Shown piece after piece: positions 45,857 to 58,183 of a DNA stretch of 64,000 nucleotides. A program made the position numbers and the translations under genes. The DNA comes from Pilaira anomala (Eukaryota > Mucoromycota > Mucoromycetes > Mucorales > Mucoraceae), in the NCBI GenBank assembly GCA_025716855.1, contig JAIXMQ010000025.1, forward strand, positions 124,001 to 188,000, written 5' to 3'. The notes beneath the pieces are model-generated. The model saw nothing but the letters and a program-made list of their open reading frames with translations, was not told where the DNA came from and made no database searches. Numbering within the stretch: the first letter of the stretch is position 1; each line of letters opens with the position of its first letter.

Positions 45857-46414
45857 GTAGAAACTTGTTTATTCTATTCTTCTGTATAAACTTGTTCTTA
45901 ACGAAGAAAGGAATAAAATGAAGAGAGTTGTAAACAATAGATTCACTGTAAAATTCGTTTTTTTAATGTGACCGTTTACATTTTTTTTCGCAAGGTATAC
46001 TTCTAGCATGGTATGCTAAAATATAGTTTAAGAAAAAGTAACTGTAAAATAAATATCAATTATAGGTCAATAAGAATTGGCTATCAACTTATAAAGACTT
46101 CGATTGCTATGTACGAGAATTTTGAAAAATATCAAATTAAACCAAACTGAATATCTCAAGCCTTGGAACAATAAACAGCTTCAAAAACGAATAATCCAAA
46201 TCAATCCGCCTCTACTGTTTAATCTGTAAAAAATACGTAATTATTATGCTTTTTAAAACGCGTGATCTCCTTTAAAAACACCTTTTTTTGATGTTACGGT
46301 ATACATGTTGTCTCAAAAAAATAACCATAAAAAAAGGTCACACAAACATATATAATCTATTTTTTTTTTTTTTTTTTTTTTTACTTTTTTTACTCCTCTT
46401 TATTACTTTACAAA
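45857..46414. other. Divergent promoter region
   Basis: 558 bp between two divergently transcribed genes; T tract at 46360-46382 just before the DUF2009 gene. No other element recognised. Confidence 0.5.
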
Positions 46415-46872
46415 ATGGATATTCAAGTAGCCTCTGATAGTAATAAACCAGTCTTTTGTGTAGAATGTAACGATCAAGAGGTAAAAAAAAAAAAAAAAAA
46501 AATCCCAAAAAAAAAACAAACTTGGTTGTTTACACACAAAACGTTGTAGGCATCCGTCTTTTGTGAACAGTGTGATGAAGACTTTTGTGAAGTTTGTCAC
46601 GGTAAATACGCAACCTTCCCTTTCTTTAAAACAACCACTTAACTCGAAAGTACCTATAGCTATGCTTCACCGTACAGGATCTCGTAAACTTCATACCGCT
46701 AAAAAATTAACACCTCACCATCAAACCAACGATGAATCACGAGGTAAAGTCATCGATTCAAATGGAAAGGAAGGGCAAAAGGACGATACACCCATGAAAC
46801 AAGCTTTATTGGAAATGGACGGTACGATTATTAACAGTAGTGGTCCTACTTTTGGTGACTATATGACCAAAA

Positions 46873-46932
<60 letters not shown>

Positions 46933-49088
46933 AAGGGAGGGGTGAAAAAGTAGAAAAGTTCTTCGAGTTAATGACGTTATCGCAGATCAAAGACAGTGCC
47001 ATTACGTTTAAATGCAGAAGAAAGACAGTATTTGAAATTGTAAGTTTGAACTTTATGCATAAAACTGAAAAATGACTCATTTTTTTTAAAAAAAAAAGGC
47101 TTGAAGCAGCATTGAATGTTTCTGAATATACAGGTGAGTAATAAGTGAAAATAGAGAGAGAGAGAGAGAGAGGACGCAGAAGTTAACAAAAAATTTTAGA
47201 TAAAATTGACATTATTTCTTATTCCAACAAGGCAAAAAGAATTGTTGCACAAATTACAGAATTATGCGAAATTATTGCTGGCTTAGTAGTTTCTGGAGAT
47301 TACAAATTGGGTGGTCAATTATTCTCTAAAAAGAATGTACGTGAAAACGAAGAAATTTTCCAACGAATTTTTGAAGTCGGTAGACGGTATGTATATACTC
47401 TAAATAAGATATATATACATACATTGGTCCCTGACGAAAAAAACCTTTTAGTCACAAGATTATGAATCCAGAGAAAATGAGATCAACTTATGGTAAATTA
47501 ATGTACATGTTGATGGATTCTGTTATTCCAGAAGTAGAAGATTACCTTGGATTCTCTTGTGTGATTCCTATTAAAACTGTATATGACTTCTTAAAGAGTC
47601 GTGAAAGTATCGATGTTTTACATGACGATAATATCGTTTTAGCTACACGTGAAATCTCAACCGAATTCAAAACGCGTCAGCAAATTGAAAATGAAGTTCA
47701 ACGTAAGCAAATTGCAATCAAGACAGTATGTGAGAAATACGCCAATGAAAGAATTTCAAAGGAAGATATCGAACGTTGTTTATCATCCATGTCTGATAAC
47801 AATGCATTTTTAAAAGCAAATAGGTAAAAAGAAAAAAAAAAGTTGTTGTAAATACATGAAATACTAAATATACGTTTACAAAATCAGAGATCCTTGTGAT
47901 AAAATGCTTAAATATCTTGCAAAATATTTCAGCCCTACAAAGAATGATCAAGGCTATTCCTTAGCAATTCATGCAGGTAGAAATGGGCATCGTCTCACAC
48001 ACACTCATTCAACACAGTTTACATACGTACATCAATCATTAAGCTTATGGCGTGAAATTATGAATGAAATGTTTTTGCTCTGGAGCATGGCAGATGAAGA
48101 TTTGATTTCCCCTAGTGCATATAGATTAACAAATACAGGTCAGGGATTACAAAGAATCCAAGCTTGTCCAAATATATCTAGAGTGATGCACAAGATATTG
48201 AATCATACTCAAAAGAAATGTGGTTCTTGGGTTGGTAGTAGCGTGGTTCATTTAGGTGATAAGAATGTTCCAAATGCTTTCATGTTTATTGATAAGTATA
48301 ATCAGGTAGCTCGTATTTTAACTCCTATCATCAGTACATTGGATAAATTGGATTCTCTTGTATCTGATGCAGATGTTGCAGAATATGTTTCTAGTGAATT
48401 TGGTGGTGTAGAGCAATGTAGAAAGGATATTCTCCGTAAGTCTAAATCTTGTAAAAGATAAGCTAAAGCTGACATTTTCTATCTACTGTTAGATGACTTA
48501 TTTAGACATGGATTTGATGGTTCAGGTGGAGATAATTATTTTGATGCAGGAAGTTGTATAGATGGTAGACTTACATCTGCTTGGAACTGTAAGTTTATAT
48601 ATATATGCTTATAAAAAATGATAAACTAAATATCTTTAAAAACAAAAAGGGTGTTCAACAATTGAAAAGAAGCCATTCTTTCCTATATTTCTAATGACAG
48701 TAAGTAAAAATAATTTCTTCAAGAGTGTTTTTAAAAATCAAAAATCAAAAAATAGGGTTTTGTTGGATTTGATGGAAGTGAATGGTAAATTTAATAAAAA
48801 AAAAGTTAAATAAAAAAAAAGTATTATTTAAATTGGATATATATATAAAAAAAAAGGGTCGATCAATAATAATAATCTTGATACCAATAACTCGGCACAC
48901 GATCTTATATTAGTGTTTAAACATGAAGAAGAGCCATGGAAAAGGTAATAAAAAAAAAAAAGTTTTGATAGGAGAACGACATGTATATATATTATTCTTT
49001 TATTACTGCTCTGTTTGTTCTTATCTCCTTTACTCTCTCTCTGTGGCCGGGCAACAGGAATGTCACTTCAAAATCTGAAGGAGAATAA
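46415..49088 (+). CDS. B-box zinc finger + DUF2009 (UPF0652) protein, two apparent frame breaks
   Basis: Thirteen short exons: 46415-46480, 46550-46601, 46660-46873, 46954-47039, 47099-47133, 47200-47396, 47452-47823, 47888-48435, 48493-48588, 48650-48699, 48756-48784, 48857-48944, 49058-49088. Exons 1-3 form a B-box (FCVEC, FCEQC, FCEVCHAMLHRT...H). The rest matches DUF2009: LEAALNVSEYTDKIDIISYS, CEIIAGLVVSGDYKLGGQLF, GRRHKIMNPEKM, and a C-terminal discoidin-like WCSTIEKKPFFPIFLMTGF. Two places need one-base corrections to stay in frame: the AAA at 46989-46991 (one base short) and the GGG at 48856-48858 (one too many after the acceptor). Because the rest is well conserved and spliceable, sequencing error in homopolymers is the likelier cause than pseudogenisation. 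Family function is unknown. Confidence 0.8.
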
Positions 49089-49382
49089 CAAAGACATACT
49101 TATACTGTGTAAAAGGAGATAAAATGACAGTTTAAAGTCACCATGTTGCTTATACATATACATATATATATATATATAATGTCGTTCTGATAATTACTAC
49201 ATGATCTACAAATAATCATATATAGCGCACTCCTCTTTTTTCTTCTTTTTTTGTTTGTTCAAAAGGATAACATTGCCCCTACTGCTAATTATTACAAGAA
49301 CTAAAAAATCTTAAATTTTTAAAGTTTTGTGTGAGAGTATGAGTACAAGAGTTTGAACCAAATAAAAAAAAAGGATCCCCTA

Positions 49383-49417
<35 letters not shown>

Positions 49418-50130
49418 TTTTACTCAATCTTTGGATCCGAATATAGTTAGTGCTTTGTCAAAGAGTAAATAATTTCCCCCTTTTTTATATATGATTCAGC
49501 CTTCATTTTGTTAACCCCTTTCAGTTTCTCTCTCTCTCTATCTCTCTCTTCTTTTACCCCTTTTTTAACATGATAAATTAATGTAAAAAAGAAAAGAGTG
49601 ATTTACCTGACAAAAATAATATAAAAAAGATATTTTTCATTTTTAATTATTACCTTATAATAGTAATTTGTTATATATACAGTTTTGAGTATAATATATG
49701 GTTTAGGATATAAACAATTTTTTTTAAAAAATATAACATATAGAATAAATAGATAAAAGTTATATTTATTTTAAACAAAAAATGTGTATCATTATGTAGA
49801 TGTTTTATAAATTAAAAAAAAATTAACTCTTTTTGGCCTTATTCTAGAATAATCAGAATAAAATGCTGTCACAAACATAAGCATAAATATTTATGCATTA
49901 TCCAAAGAATAACATCTATACTCCTTGAACGCATTTTTTACAGAGTAGCAACAGATTAAAATATGTATCATATTTTAAACATTTGAAGCATCTTCAATCT
50001 GAGGTTAACTTTTCTCAGACTAACAGCCATTGCCTGCGTATCTTTGTATATACTTAGTGTGAGTGTGTGTAAATTTTGAATGGTTATGGGAAGTGTTCTA
50101 AATACGTTCTTTCTTTTATGCATAAGAATA

Positions 50131-50167
<37 letters not shown>

Positions 50168-50506
50168 CCCTTTATTCTCCCTTACACTCACTCTTTTTTC
50201 TTATATATATTCCCCTTCATCCCCATTATATAAAGGTCGTTTTAATGTATCACATAAATAACCCTTTTAGACACTTTTGTATTCTAATTTTATTTTATTT
50301 TTTTTATATAAATATAAAAATTTTAACTTTTTTACATGTCTTTATTACACTTTTTATTATTTTTGTTTGTATAGTATTTTATAATAGTGGCAATCATAAA
50401 CAAAATTTTATTTGAAACGTACATTTTCTTTTTTAAAAAAATAAAATAAATCCCAATAGAAATAAACAAAGATCAACAATTATATAAAAGGTAAATCATT
50501 TAACAT

Positions 50507-50541
<35 letters not shown>

Positions 50542-50601
50542 TATATAAATGTAACCTCATTTTTAATAAATAATAATAAAAAAATTTTAATATTAAAATA
50601 G
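49089..50601. other. Intergenic with GA/CT microsatellites and A/T runs
   Basis: (GA)n at 49387-49414, CT-rich stretch near 49527-49550, T runs at 50132-50165 and 50510-50540. The two overlapping open frames at 50076-50415 are translations of the T run and have no support. Confidence 0.6.
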
Positions 50602-53097
50602 ATGACAACTACTACAACTAATTCATTTAAATCAAATTTCTTGGAAAATAATCAAGGCTGGAACCAAATACCACTTTCTCCACCGCCAACTTCATTTGAA
50701 CAAATATCAAATAAACATAATAGTCGTGTACATCTACGTCACTTTAGTGCAAATGACAGTCATTGTATTCGAAATCCTTATTTAGCCTTTCCTTCTTCTT
50801 CCTCTTCTTCTTCATATCTACAACAGTCCACTGATCATGTCATATCAGAACCAGATACTCAAAAACAAAGGTAAAAAAAAACCTTCATTTCTTTTTTTTT
50901 TATAAAAAAAAAATGCGTTACTAGTGGCAATAGAAGATTATAAAAAAAAAAGGGACAAAGGGGAGAATAGAGCAGAGAGGGTGTTTAACTGAAGGAGGGA
51001 CGTGAGGGATAAAAAAAAAAGTGTTCAAGTAAAGGGACTTCTAAAATTAGACTATATGACTAAACCATTTCAATTTGATGATTTTTTTTTATAGGAGACT
51101 TCGCTTTGATATTATCCTAGAAGGTAAATGACCCTATTACCTCTTTTAAAATTCAATTTATCAACATATTATTTTTAGCTGCAACTGCTGTCACACAAAA
51201 AGCAGAAGAATCCGCAATTACATACCTTAACCGTGGCCAAGTCTATGGTATCCAATTAAATGATAAACAGGGTCTAAACGAAATAATCACAAGTACTCTC
51301 TCTATTGCCTTTCATTCTTCTTCACATCGTAGAATTGCTGAAAGTTATTGGAAGTTTTGGGTCGGTCAACAAAAACAAACTGAAGTGCGCGCCATTGATA
51401 TAGGTAATATATATTATAAAATAAAAATAACAAATTTTAAGGGATATAATGAAAATAAAACTAAACTCACTATGAATTAGATGCGAGCCAATCCACCGGC
51501 ATTTCTGACCTCAGGTTCCCTAGCTTTGATAAAATTACTTTTAATTGGAATGGTCGTTTTGGCTCAAAGATATATGTTCGCTTCAAATGTCTTTCTACAG
51601 ATTTTTCTAGAATTAAAGGTGTCAAAGGCATCCCGTTAAGAACTCAAATGGAGAGCCATGTGGCTGAGACTGACTCTACACCTGCTTTAGATGAAGTCTG
51701 CTTTTGTAAAGTAAAACTATTTCGAGATAAAGGTGCTGAACGCAAGAATAAAGATGATGCAAAGCAAATATCCAAACAACTTGAAAAAGTATATGGTAAG
51801 GCTCTTTCTATGTACATCTATTCTTACCTTTTTTATATATACTAAATATTCATTAGGAAAAGCAAATGAACAATCATTACCATTAATGTATAATGTATCT
51901 ATACCCTACTCCGTATTTGGAGAAATTCCTACCTCTTCTACTCTAGATTCATTTGAACACGCTGCAGATGATATCGTATTACCATTACAAATAAAAACGC
52001 CTGCAAGATACCACACGAGAGTTATGACGGCCCCTAACTCAATATTTTATCAAACAAATAAAGCGAGCGGCGGTACCACAAGAGGTCGAAAATCAATATC
52101 GTCTATCACCTCACCCTTCACACCAATCTTAACAGATCAACACACTATCCCCGCAACATATGACTCATCATCAGCAGCAGGATCATCCACCCCTATACTC
52201 AATAACTTTGTTTCTAAAACAAAAGAAAACTATGATTTTCATAAATATCTTACACAACAACAACAAGAACTAGCCGCATTGCCTAATATTGATACCAATG
52301 ATTTACAATCAGTAGAACATGCAGCAAGCTCCTCTTCCTTGTTACATCAAACAGAGTCCCATTCTACCAGCTACACTGCTGCTTTTGATGAAGATATGCC
52401 TCCTCTTACAGCGGATACATTACATACTCCTGGCACCACTCAAGCAACTCCTACTGAATTCTCACATCATACTGCATTTGAAAAAAAGATATTTTTGAAT
52501 AACCATATCCTAACTCCGGACCTCATGATAGATAACCACATCTATCATCCACCTCTTTTATCATCGATTTACGACGTATTCACACCTGAAGAAATTCAAC
52601 AACCTCCTGATTCCTGTGCTATCACGCCCACTCAAGATGAATTCATTAGATCAAAAACGACTCCACCAGATGCTGATATCAGTCGTCATCATCATCATCA
52701 TCAAGAACAACAACACACGACCCAATCAGTTTATGAACGTGATTATTTTTGTAGTATGGAACCTACTACTACCTCATCATCACATATTTCACGTCTTCAA
52801 CAACAATTACAGTTACATAACGAGTCTGCAAGTAATATCATGTTAAATAATAGCGCGACCAACATGCTCTTATTATCTCCTCCTTTTATGACAGCTCATC
52901 AAAGCGAATCGAAAAAGAAACGAAAATCCGATCTGATTGATCATCCGGATTGTATAGAAGATCGTATCTTGACTTATTCTTCAAATCCTTCTCATCTTAC
53001 TTTATCGAGTAATTGCAGTACAAGCAGTAATTGTAGTGTAAATAGTGATTCAAGTCGTCTTCATAAAAAGTTTCGTCATCATCATCTTTCACCTTAA
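50602..53097 (+). CDS. Grainyhead/CP2-family transcription factor
   Basis: Five exons (50602-50870, 51095-51123, 51179-51403, 51481-51795, 51857-53097) give 692 residues. After a disordered Ser/Pro N-terminus (about 90 residues) comes the CP2 DNA-binding domain: RLRFDIILEAATAVTQKAEE, SAITYLNRGQVYGIQL, SHRRIAESYWKFWVGQQ, ITFNWNGRFGSKIYVRFKC, LSTDFSRIKGVKGIPLRTQ, CFCKVKLFRDKGAERKNKDD. The 370-residue tail is Ser/Thr/His/Gln-rich low complexity with a basic KKKRKSD patch (possible nuclear signal). Grainyhead proteins control surface barrier and cell-wall genes in animals and fungi. The exact target genes here cannot be inferred. Exon 2 is only 29 nt. Confidence in family is high. Confidence 0.9.
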
Positions 53098-53852
53098 AGT
53101 ACATATAATAAAAAAAAACCCTCCTCTTTTTTTTTTTATCGTTTTATTCTTACTCCGCTTGATTATACTCTTTTTTTGAATATCGATTAAAAAAAAAAAA
53201 AGCACAGACAAACCTTTTTTTTTTAAACACTTGTTTTCACACGATTCATATAAATAAATGTACATGTATGTGCAGCGTAAACAACGTATAAACAATTTTG
53301 ATCGATATTCCCTGTTTTGGAAAAGAAATTTCGTTACTATTTCGCTACAAAAAACAGCTTGCGTATGTGTGATCAGGTGCTTCGAGAAAAAACGAGAAGC
53401 AATTACTTCTTACAGACACATGGGGGTATATTTTATTTTTTATTTTATCTTAAAGTATATTAGTAACATCTTTTCCATAATGGTTGTATAATATATATAG
53501 TTGTAGATCAATACAAAAAAATCAAATTATCAGTCAGATATAAATAAAACATAAAAGAAGGAAAAAATGCTTCATGATGCATAGTAGTGCTTAATTGGAA
53601 AGTAACTTTAACATAAAGAAAGCGAAGATCAAGCTTTCCTTATTTTGGTTTAATTGATATTCCAGTAGCACTTGGAAGAATAGACTTTGTTAATTGATAA
53701 CGATGAAATCATGCGTTATCCTTATTAGTATATAAAAAAAAAAAATTAACAGTTATAACATATTAGTTTAAAGTAAGCATTTTTTATGCTTGATTATTTT
53801 ATTTTACAGATGACATTATTTCTAAATACATTTTTAAATGTTAAAGCATACT
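53098..53852. other. Intergenic between convergent genes
   Basis: 3' flanks of two convergent genes; A/T runs only. Confidence 0.5.
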
Positions 53853-55380
53853 TTAAAGCCGGTTAAAATCGGGCATATTTTCTACAGCACCAATACCAAC
53901 AACAGCAGCATCACCGTTTAAGTATTCACGAGCAACGCGTTTTACATCATCTACTGTCACTTTTGAGACTAATTGTTCAACTTCTTTAGGTGACATACGA
54001 TCACCTGATGTTAATAATTGACGACCGATATCTTCTGCAATAGGCGTACTACCATCTAAACTCAATAATAGTCCTGCCTTTAATTGTTGTTTAGCACGTT
54101 GAACTTCTTCATCAGTAACGGATGAACTTAAACGAATCCATTCCTTCTTTGTTGAAGCCAATAAATCTCCAATACGTTCCTTATTTTCAGTGATTAAATA
54201 AATACCCCAAAGGCCGGTATCTTTATATGATGTATTAAATGACATGAAAGAGTTGGCGAGTTGATTGCTGTGTAATACAGAAGATAATCTTGAGTCTAAA
54301 TGTCCTGTTGCACCTAAAGAACGATCCCAAGAACCGATAATGGATTGCATGACTAATAATGGGAAATAATCAGGAGATGTCCAACTTGCACCTTCAACAG
54401 CTACTGCAATATGAGCTTTTTGAGCTTTTGCGTCAGGTACTCTAAATTCTGCGCCAGTAAAAATAGCCTTCTTCATGGCAGATTTACTAGTAGAAGCATC
54501 CAACTTATTTGGTAAGCGACCAAAATGATTTTCAGCAAGACGAACAAGTGCATCATGATCAATTCCACCCGATCCAACAAGGATCATTCTCTCTCCGGTA
54601 TAATTGGTTTTGATATAATTTGAAAGATCATCGCGTGTTAATGATTTAATGTTTTCTTTAGGCCCCAAAATTGTTAAACCTAAAGATTCGTCCTTAAAAG
54701 CAGTAGCATGCAAATGATCAAAAACTACTTCTTCCATTTGCTTTTCAACTTCCTCTTGTTCTCTAAGAATAACATCTCGCTCTCTTTCAATAGCTCCTGA
54801 ATCAAGTGTAGAATGTTGAAGGATATCTGAAAGAATTTCTACGGCTTGAGGAACATCATATTTAAATGCCTTTGCATAATATACGGTTTGCTCACGAGAA
54901 GTATAAGCATTTAAATGCCCTCCCATATTCTCAATTTGAAGTTCTAAATCTCTTTGGCTTCTAGACTTGGTACCCTATACATAAAATAATCTAAGTAAAA
55001 CTTGCAAATAAATGTATTACTAATCAAAAAAGCTTTTACCTTGAAGGCCATATGTTCCAAAAAATGTGCAGCACCATTATTCTTTTCATTTTCAGCACGA
55101 GAGCCTGCATCGATCCAAACACCTACAGTAGCTGTTTGTGAAGCAGGGTTTTCTTCGGTGGCTACAGTGAAGCCATTAGGCAAGATCGTCTTTCTTAATG
55201 TAGGAAGTAAATTGGTGGCTGTGGCTAAACTACGACGGTACTAAAAAAAAGTAAAAGAATCAAGTCAGTATTATGTTTATTCAATCGTCTTCTACTCTTA
55301 TTTTTATTTACCAGCAAGTTGCTATTGGCAACATTACCCAATAAAGGCTTGGTGAATTTTGATAATAATTTAGAGGCCAT
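53853..55380 (-). CDS. MAS1: Mitochondrial processing peptidase beta subunit
   Basis: Three minus-strand exons (55380-55312, 55240-55040, 54974-53853) encode 463 residues. The first 40 residues are a mitochondrial targeting sequence, basic and free of acidic residues ([15 protein letters not shown]...YRRSL). The inverted zinc motif HFLEH (82-86) and downstream acidic REQEEVEKQ show the catalytic beta subunit of this M16 metalloprotease, rather than the inactive alpha subunit or the core 1 protein of complex III, which keep only part of the motif. The [19 protein letters not shown] block and [19 protein letters not shown] are family landmarks. It works with the alpha subunit in the matrix to remove presequences. 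Introns fall after residue 23 and after MAFK. Confidence 0.95.
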
Positions 55381-57350
55381 TAGATAGATAGGAAATTCTT
55401 TACAGGGCTGCGTTTTTCGAGCTTTTTATAGGTACACTTAGACTTTTCCTTAAATCGATAAACGCAGTCATGCGTCGGATAAACTAAAATGATACCTACA
55501 ATGGTTTAACCAATAGAACACTTGAATCCATATCAAGCAATACCATTGTATTGATATAAAATTCAGGGCATTGTCAATTGATCAATGATTATGAATATAT
55601 TATTAAATATCAAAGAGATTAAGTTTGAAAAAGAGTTTTTTTTTAAAAAAAAAATATTAAAAGAATGGGTTGTTGTATTGCTATCTGAAGGGTCTTTTTT
55701 TTTTTGGTATTTACGTTGACTTTTTTATCGATGGAGATACACTAACTAATGTTAAAATAGTTTAATAAAAAAAAAAAAAGTGTAAAGCAACGGTTAAGTA
55801 TCTATAGCAACACAACTACATATTAATGATATTATTTTCTTCTGAGAAGTCTACCAAGATAAGAACCATCAATCCAATCTCTCCTTACGATATCCGCATG
55901 GCTAATGTGCCATTACACCCTAATTAAATTGCATACACCGCTCGTAAACGACGAGGGAGATGAAAAAGATAAACAGCTCTGTCAGAGATCACTTCTCAAA
56001 AGCCAGTAATCCTATAACAATGGTATTTCTAAATAATATGTTAAAACCAGCTCAGAAGCTAGAAAAAGAAATTGGTACTTGTATATTACCATTCTTTTCC
56101 ATCATATTAAAAACAACAGCACCAATACCAGTACACGTTTAATCCATTTAGCTTCCTTAACTAAGAGGGAAAAAAAAAACTTTAAAAATAGGGCAGAAGA
56201 AAAAATATGCTCATATTCATTATTTAACAACATTTTTTTTTTACCTTATTATCTTTCAATGAAGCAAGCTCCTTCATGAAAAAAAAAAAAAAAAAAAAAA
56301 AAAAAACTACTTGCTGACCAAAAGAGATACACAGAAACATGACTTGCCCTTCACAAATGATTTGATTAACAACACCATCATTAAAAGCAGCAAAAGCAGC
56401 CATAGTAACAGCCATAACAACACCAGCATAAACAGCAGCACTAGCAGAGAAATAGTAACACCAAATTTTCTGATAGCAACAATAATATGATTCTAAATAA
56501 AAGAAACCCAGAAAACTGGCATTAAAATTTAGAAATTCATGCAAAGGTACTCTTTTAACTTGCCAGAAGTAAACTTTTGTGTTCAAGAATCACTCCATTG
56601 TGAGGTTAATGACAGTTATAACATAAATAAAAGTAGAGACCTTCACAATTTAAAAGTATAAAACTAAAGCATTACACTTCAATAAGTGCTGATAGCGGCA
56701 TGTCAGAACAACGTGAATGTCTTACGTTACAGATACCGTTATATACATATAGCAACCAGATAATAGAACACTACACCTTACAGAAAAAAAGAAATAATTG
56801 AAAGAAAAGAAAAGGGAAAACAAAAGTGAAAAAGAAAAATGACAAAAATGGGTAATTTCTTTTTATACCCCTTTTTTATACATGTCTTTTTTATTGATCT
56901 CTTTCAAGTAACGTGTGTGTAAAGATGACTGTAAGATTATTGTTGTGTAAGAGTATTGTGAAGGTAAATTTTTGTAGAATTACCTCTTTATGCTTATAGA
57001 TCATATAGATCGGTTGTATATGCCTTCTTTTTTTAAAAAAAACAAAGGCTTTCAGTGATTGATATACACATCACCCTTTCAAGACACTTTGTAATGAAGA
57101 ATTATATATATATACTAACTTTCAAAAAGATTTGTCTTTATCAATTTTATGGGCCACATTTTGTCGAATTTACTGATAAGTATTTTTGCAATGATGAGTA
57201 TTGTATTCCCAGATCCAACATAAAAAATTCTTTGCAAAATCATTGTCCGCAAAAAAAAAAGACTTTTTTCTTATTAAAAAAAACCCCCCTTTCTTCTCCT
57301 TTTTTTTTTTCTTTTTTTTTTTCTACTAACCAAAGTGTATAAAATTAGTT
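55381..57350. other. Intergenic region
   Basis: Promoter of the MPP-beta gene at the left and of the PAM2-protein gene at the right (T-rich tract 57290-57325 just before the ATG). An A run lies at 56279-56306 and an AGCA/ACAGCA-rich low-complexity stretch at 56385-56450. No gene supported; open frames here lack homology or codon signal. Confidence 0.5.
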
Positions 57351-58010
57351 ATGGAAGAGTCTAGTAATAGAGACCAAGGTATTTGGACTAATAGCCCTAC
57401 TACTAGACATTCTGATGGTAATCCTTCAAAACCAAACATTAACCAGGACATGGGATCTTTCAGAAGAACACGACCAGCAGTGTCCAAGTTCAGTCAAACT
57501 GAAAGAGATAGACCCCGTCTAAATACATATATTAACAACTCTAAAATAACCCCTTCAGGTACCAAAATCAACAATTATACCAAAGATGCAACAATGTCTA
57601 GAAATGCCGGTCTATCTTTACAGTCCGGGGACGAAAAAAAGGTAGTGGAGAATGGTTCTACAAAAAATAATGCTGGTAATTATCAGGAACGCAAAGGGAT
57701 TGATAATGAGGGGGTCCCAGCTTTGACAAGAAGAAAAACGAGCTTTCAAACAGAACAAATATCATGTACTCTCCATGATCTGATATTAGGAACAAAGAGT
57801 CCTACTATTCAATTAGCTATTAGTAAAATGCAAGAAGATGGGATCCAAAGTAATTCAAGATCATCCACTACTTCCTCAAGCCCTGTACCATTTGAATTTA
57901 TTGTTGAAGAACAGAAGAAATTGACAAAGACTTACAACACAAATGCGAAAGAATTCGTACCACGATTTCAACTAGAGAAGAATAATGATCAACTTCGTTT
58001 CTCTTGTTAA
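57351..58010 (+). CDS. Disordered protein with C-terminal PAM2 motif
   Basis: Single-exon frame of 219 residues starting at an ATG preceded by a pyrimidine tract. Composition is that of an unstructured protein (Asn, Ser, Thr, Lys). Near the C-terminus the segment KTYNTNAKEFVPRF fits the PAM2 consensus (x-L/Y-N-x-N-A-K-E-F-x-P), which binds the MLLE domain of poly(A)-binding protein. A second conserved-looking block, SCTLHDLILGTKSPTIQLAISK, lies upstream. It is probably a PABP-associated regulator of mRNA translation or stability; no homologue is recognised and the role is inferred from the motif. Confidence 0.65.
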   Translation: MEESSNRDQGIWTNSPTTRHSDGNPSKPNINQDMGSFRRTRPAVSKFSQTERDRPRLNTYINNSKITPSGTKINNYTKDATMSRNAGLSLQSGDEKKVVENGSTKNNAGNYQERKGIDNEGVPALTRRKTSFQTEQISCTLHDLILGTKSPTIQLAISKMQEDGIQSNSRSSTTSSSPVPFEFIVEEQKKLTKTYNTNAKEFVPRFQLEKNNDQLRFSC

Positions 58011-58183
58011 GAGAGATTTTCTATTTTTGAAATAAATAACTTTTTTTTTGGATTTATAATGCATTTAAGTCTTGAAAGTGCTTCCGGTTACACATCAGAT
58101 AGTTTCTTTGTCCGCAATCTCTTTTAGTTTCGCGTATTCCTTTTGGTCCTTTTTTTTTTTTTTTCCTTGTTCATCTTTAAAAT

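Noticed and set aside
50076..50415. Poly-Phe frames
   Set aside because: Translation of a T run in an intergenic region; no start context or homology.
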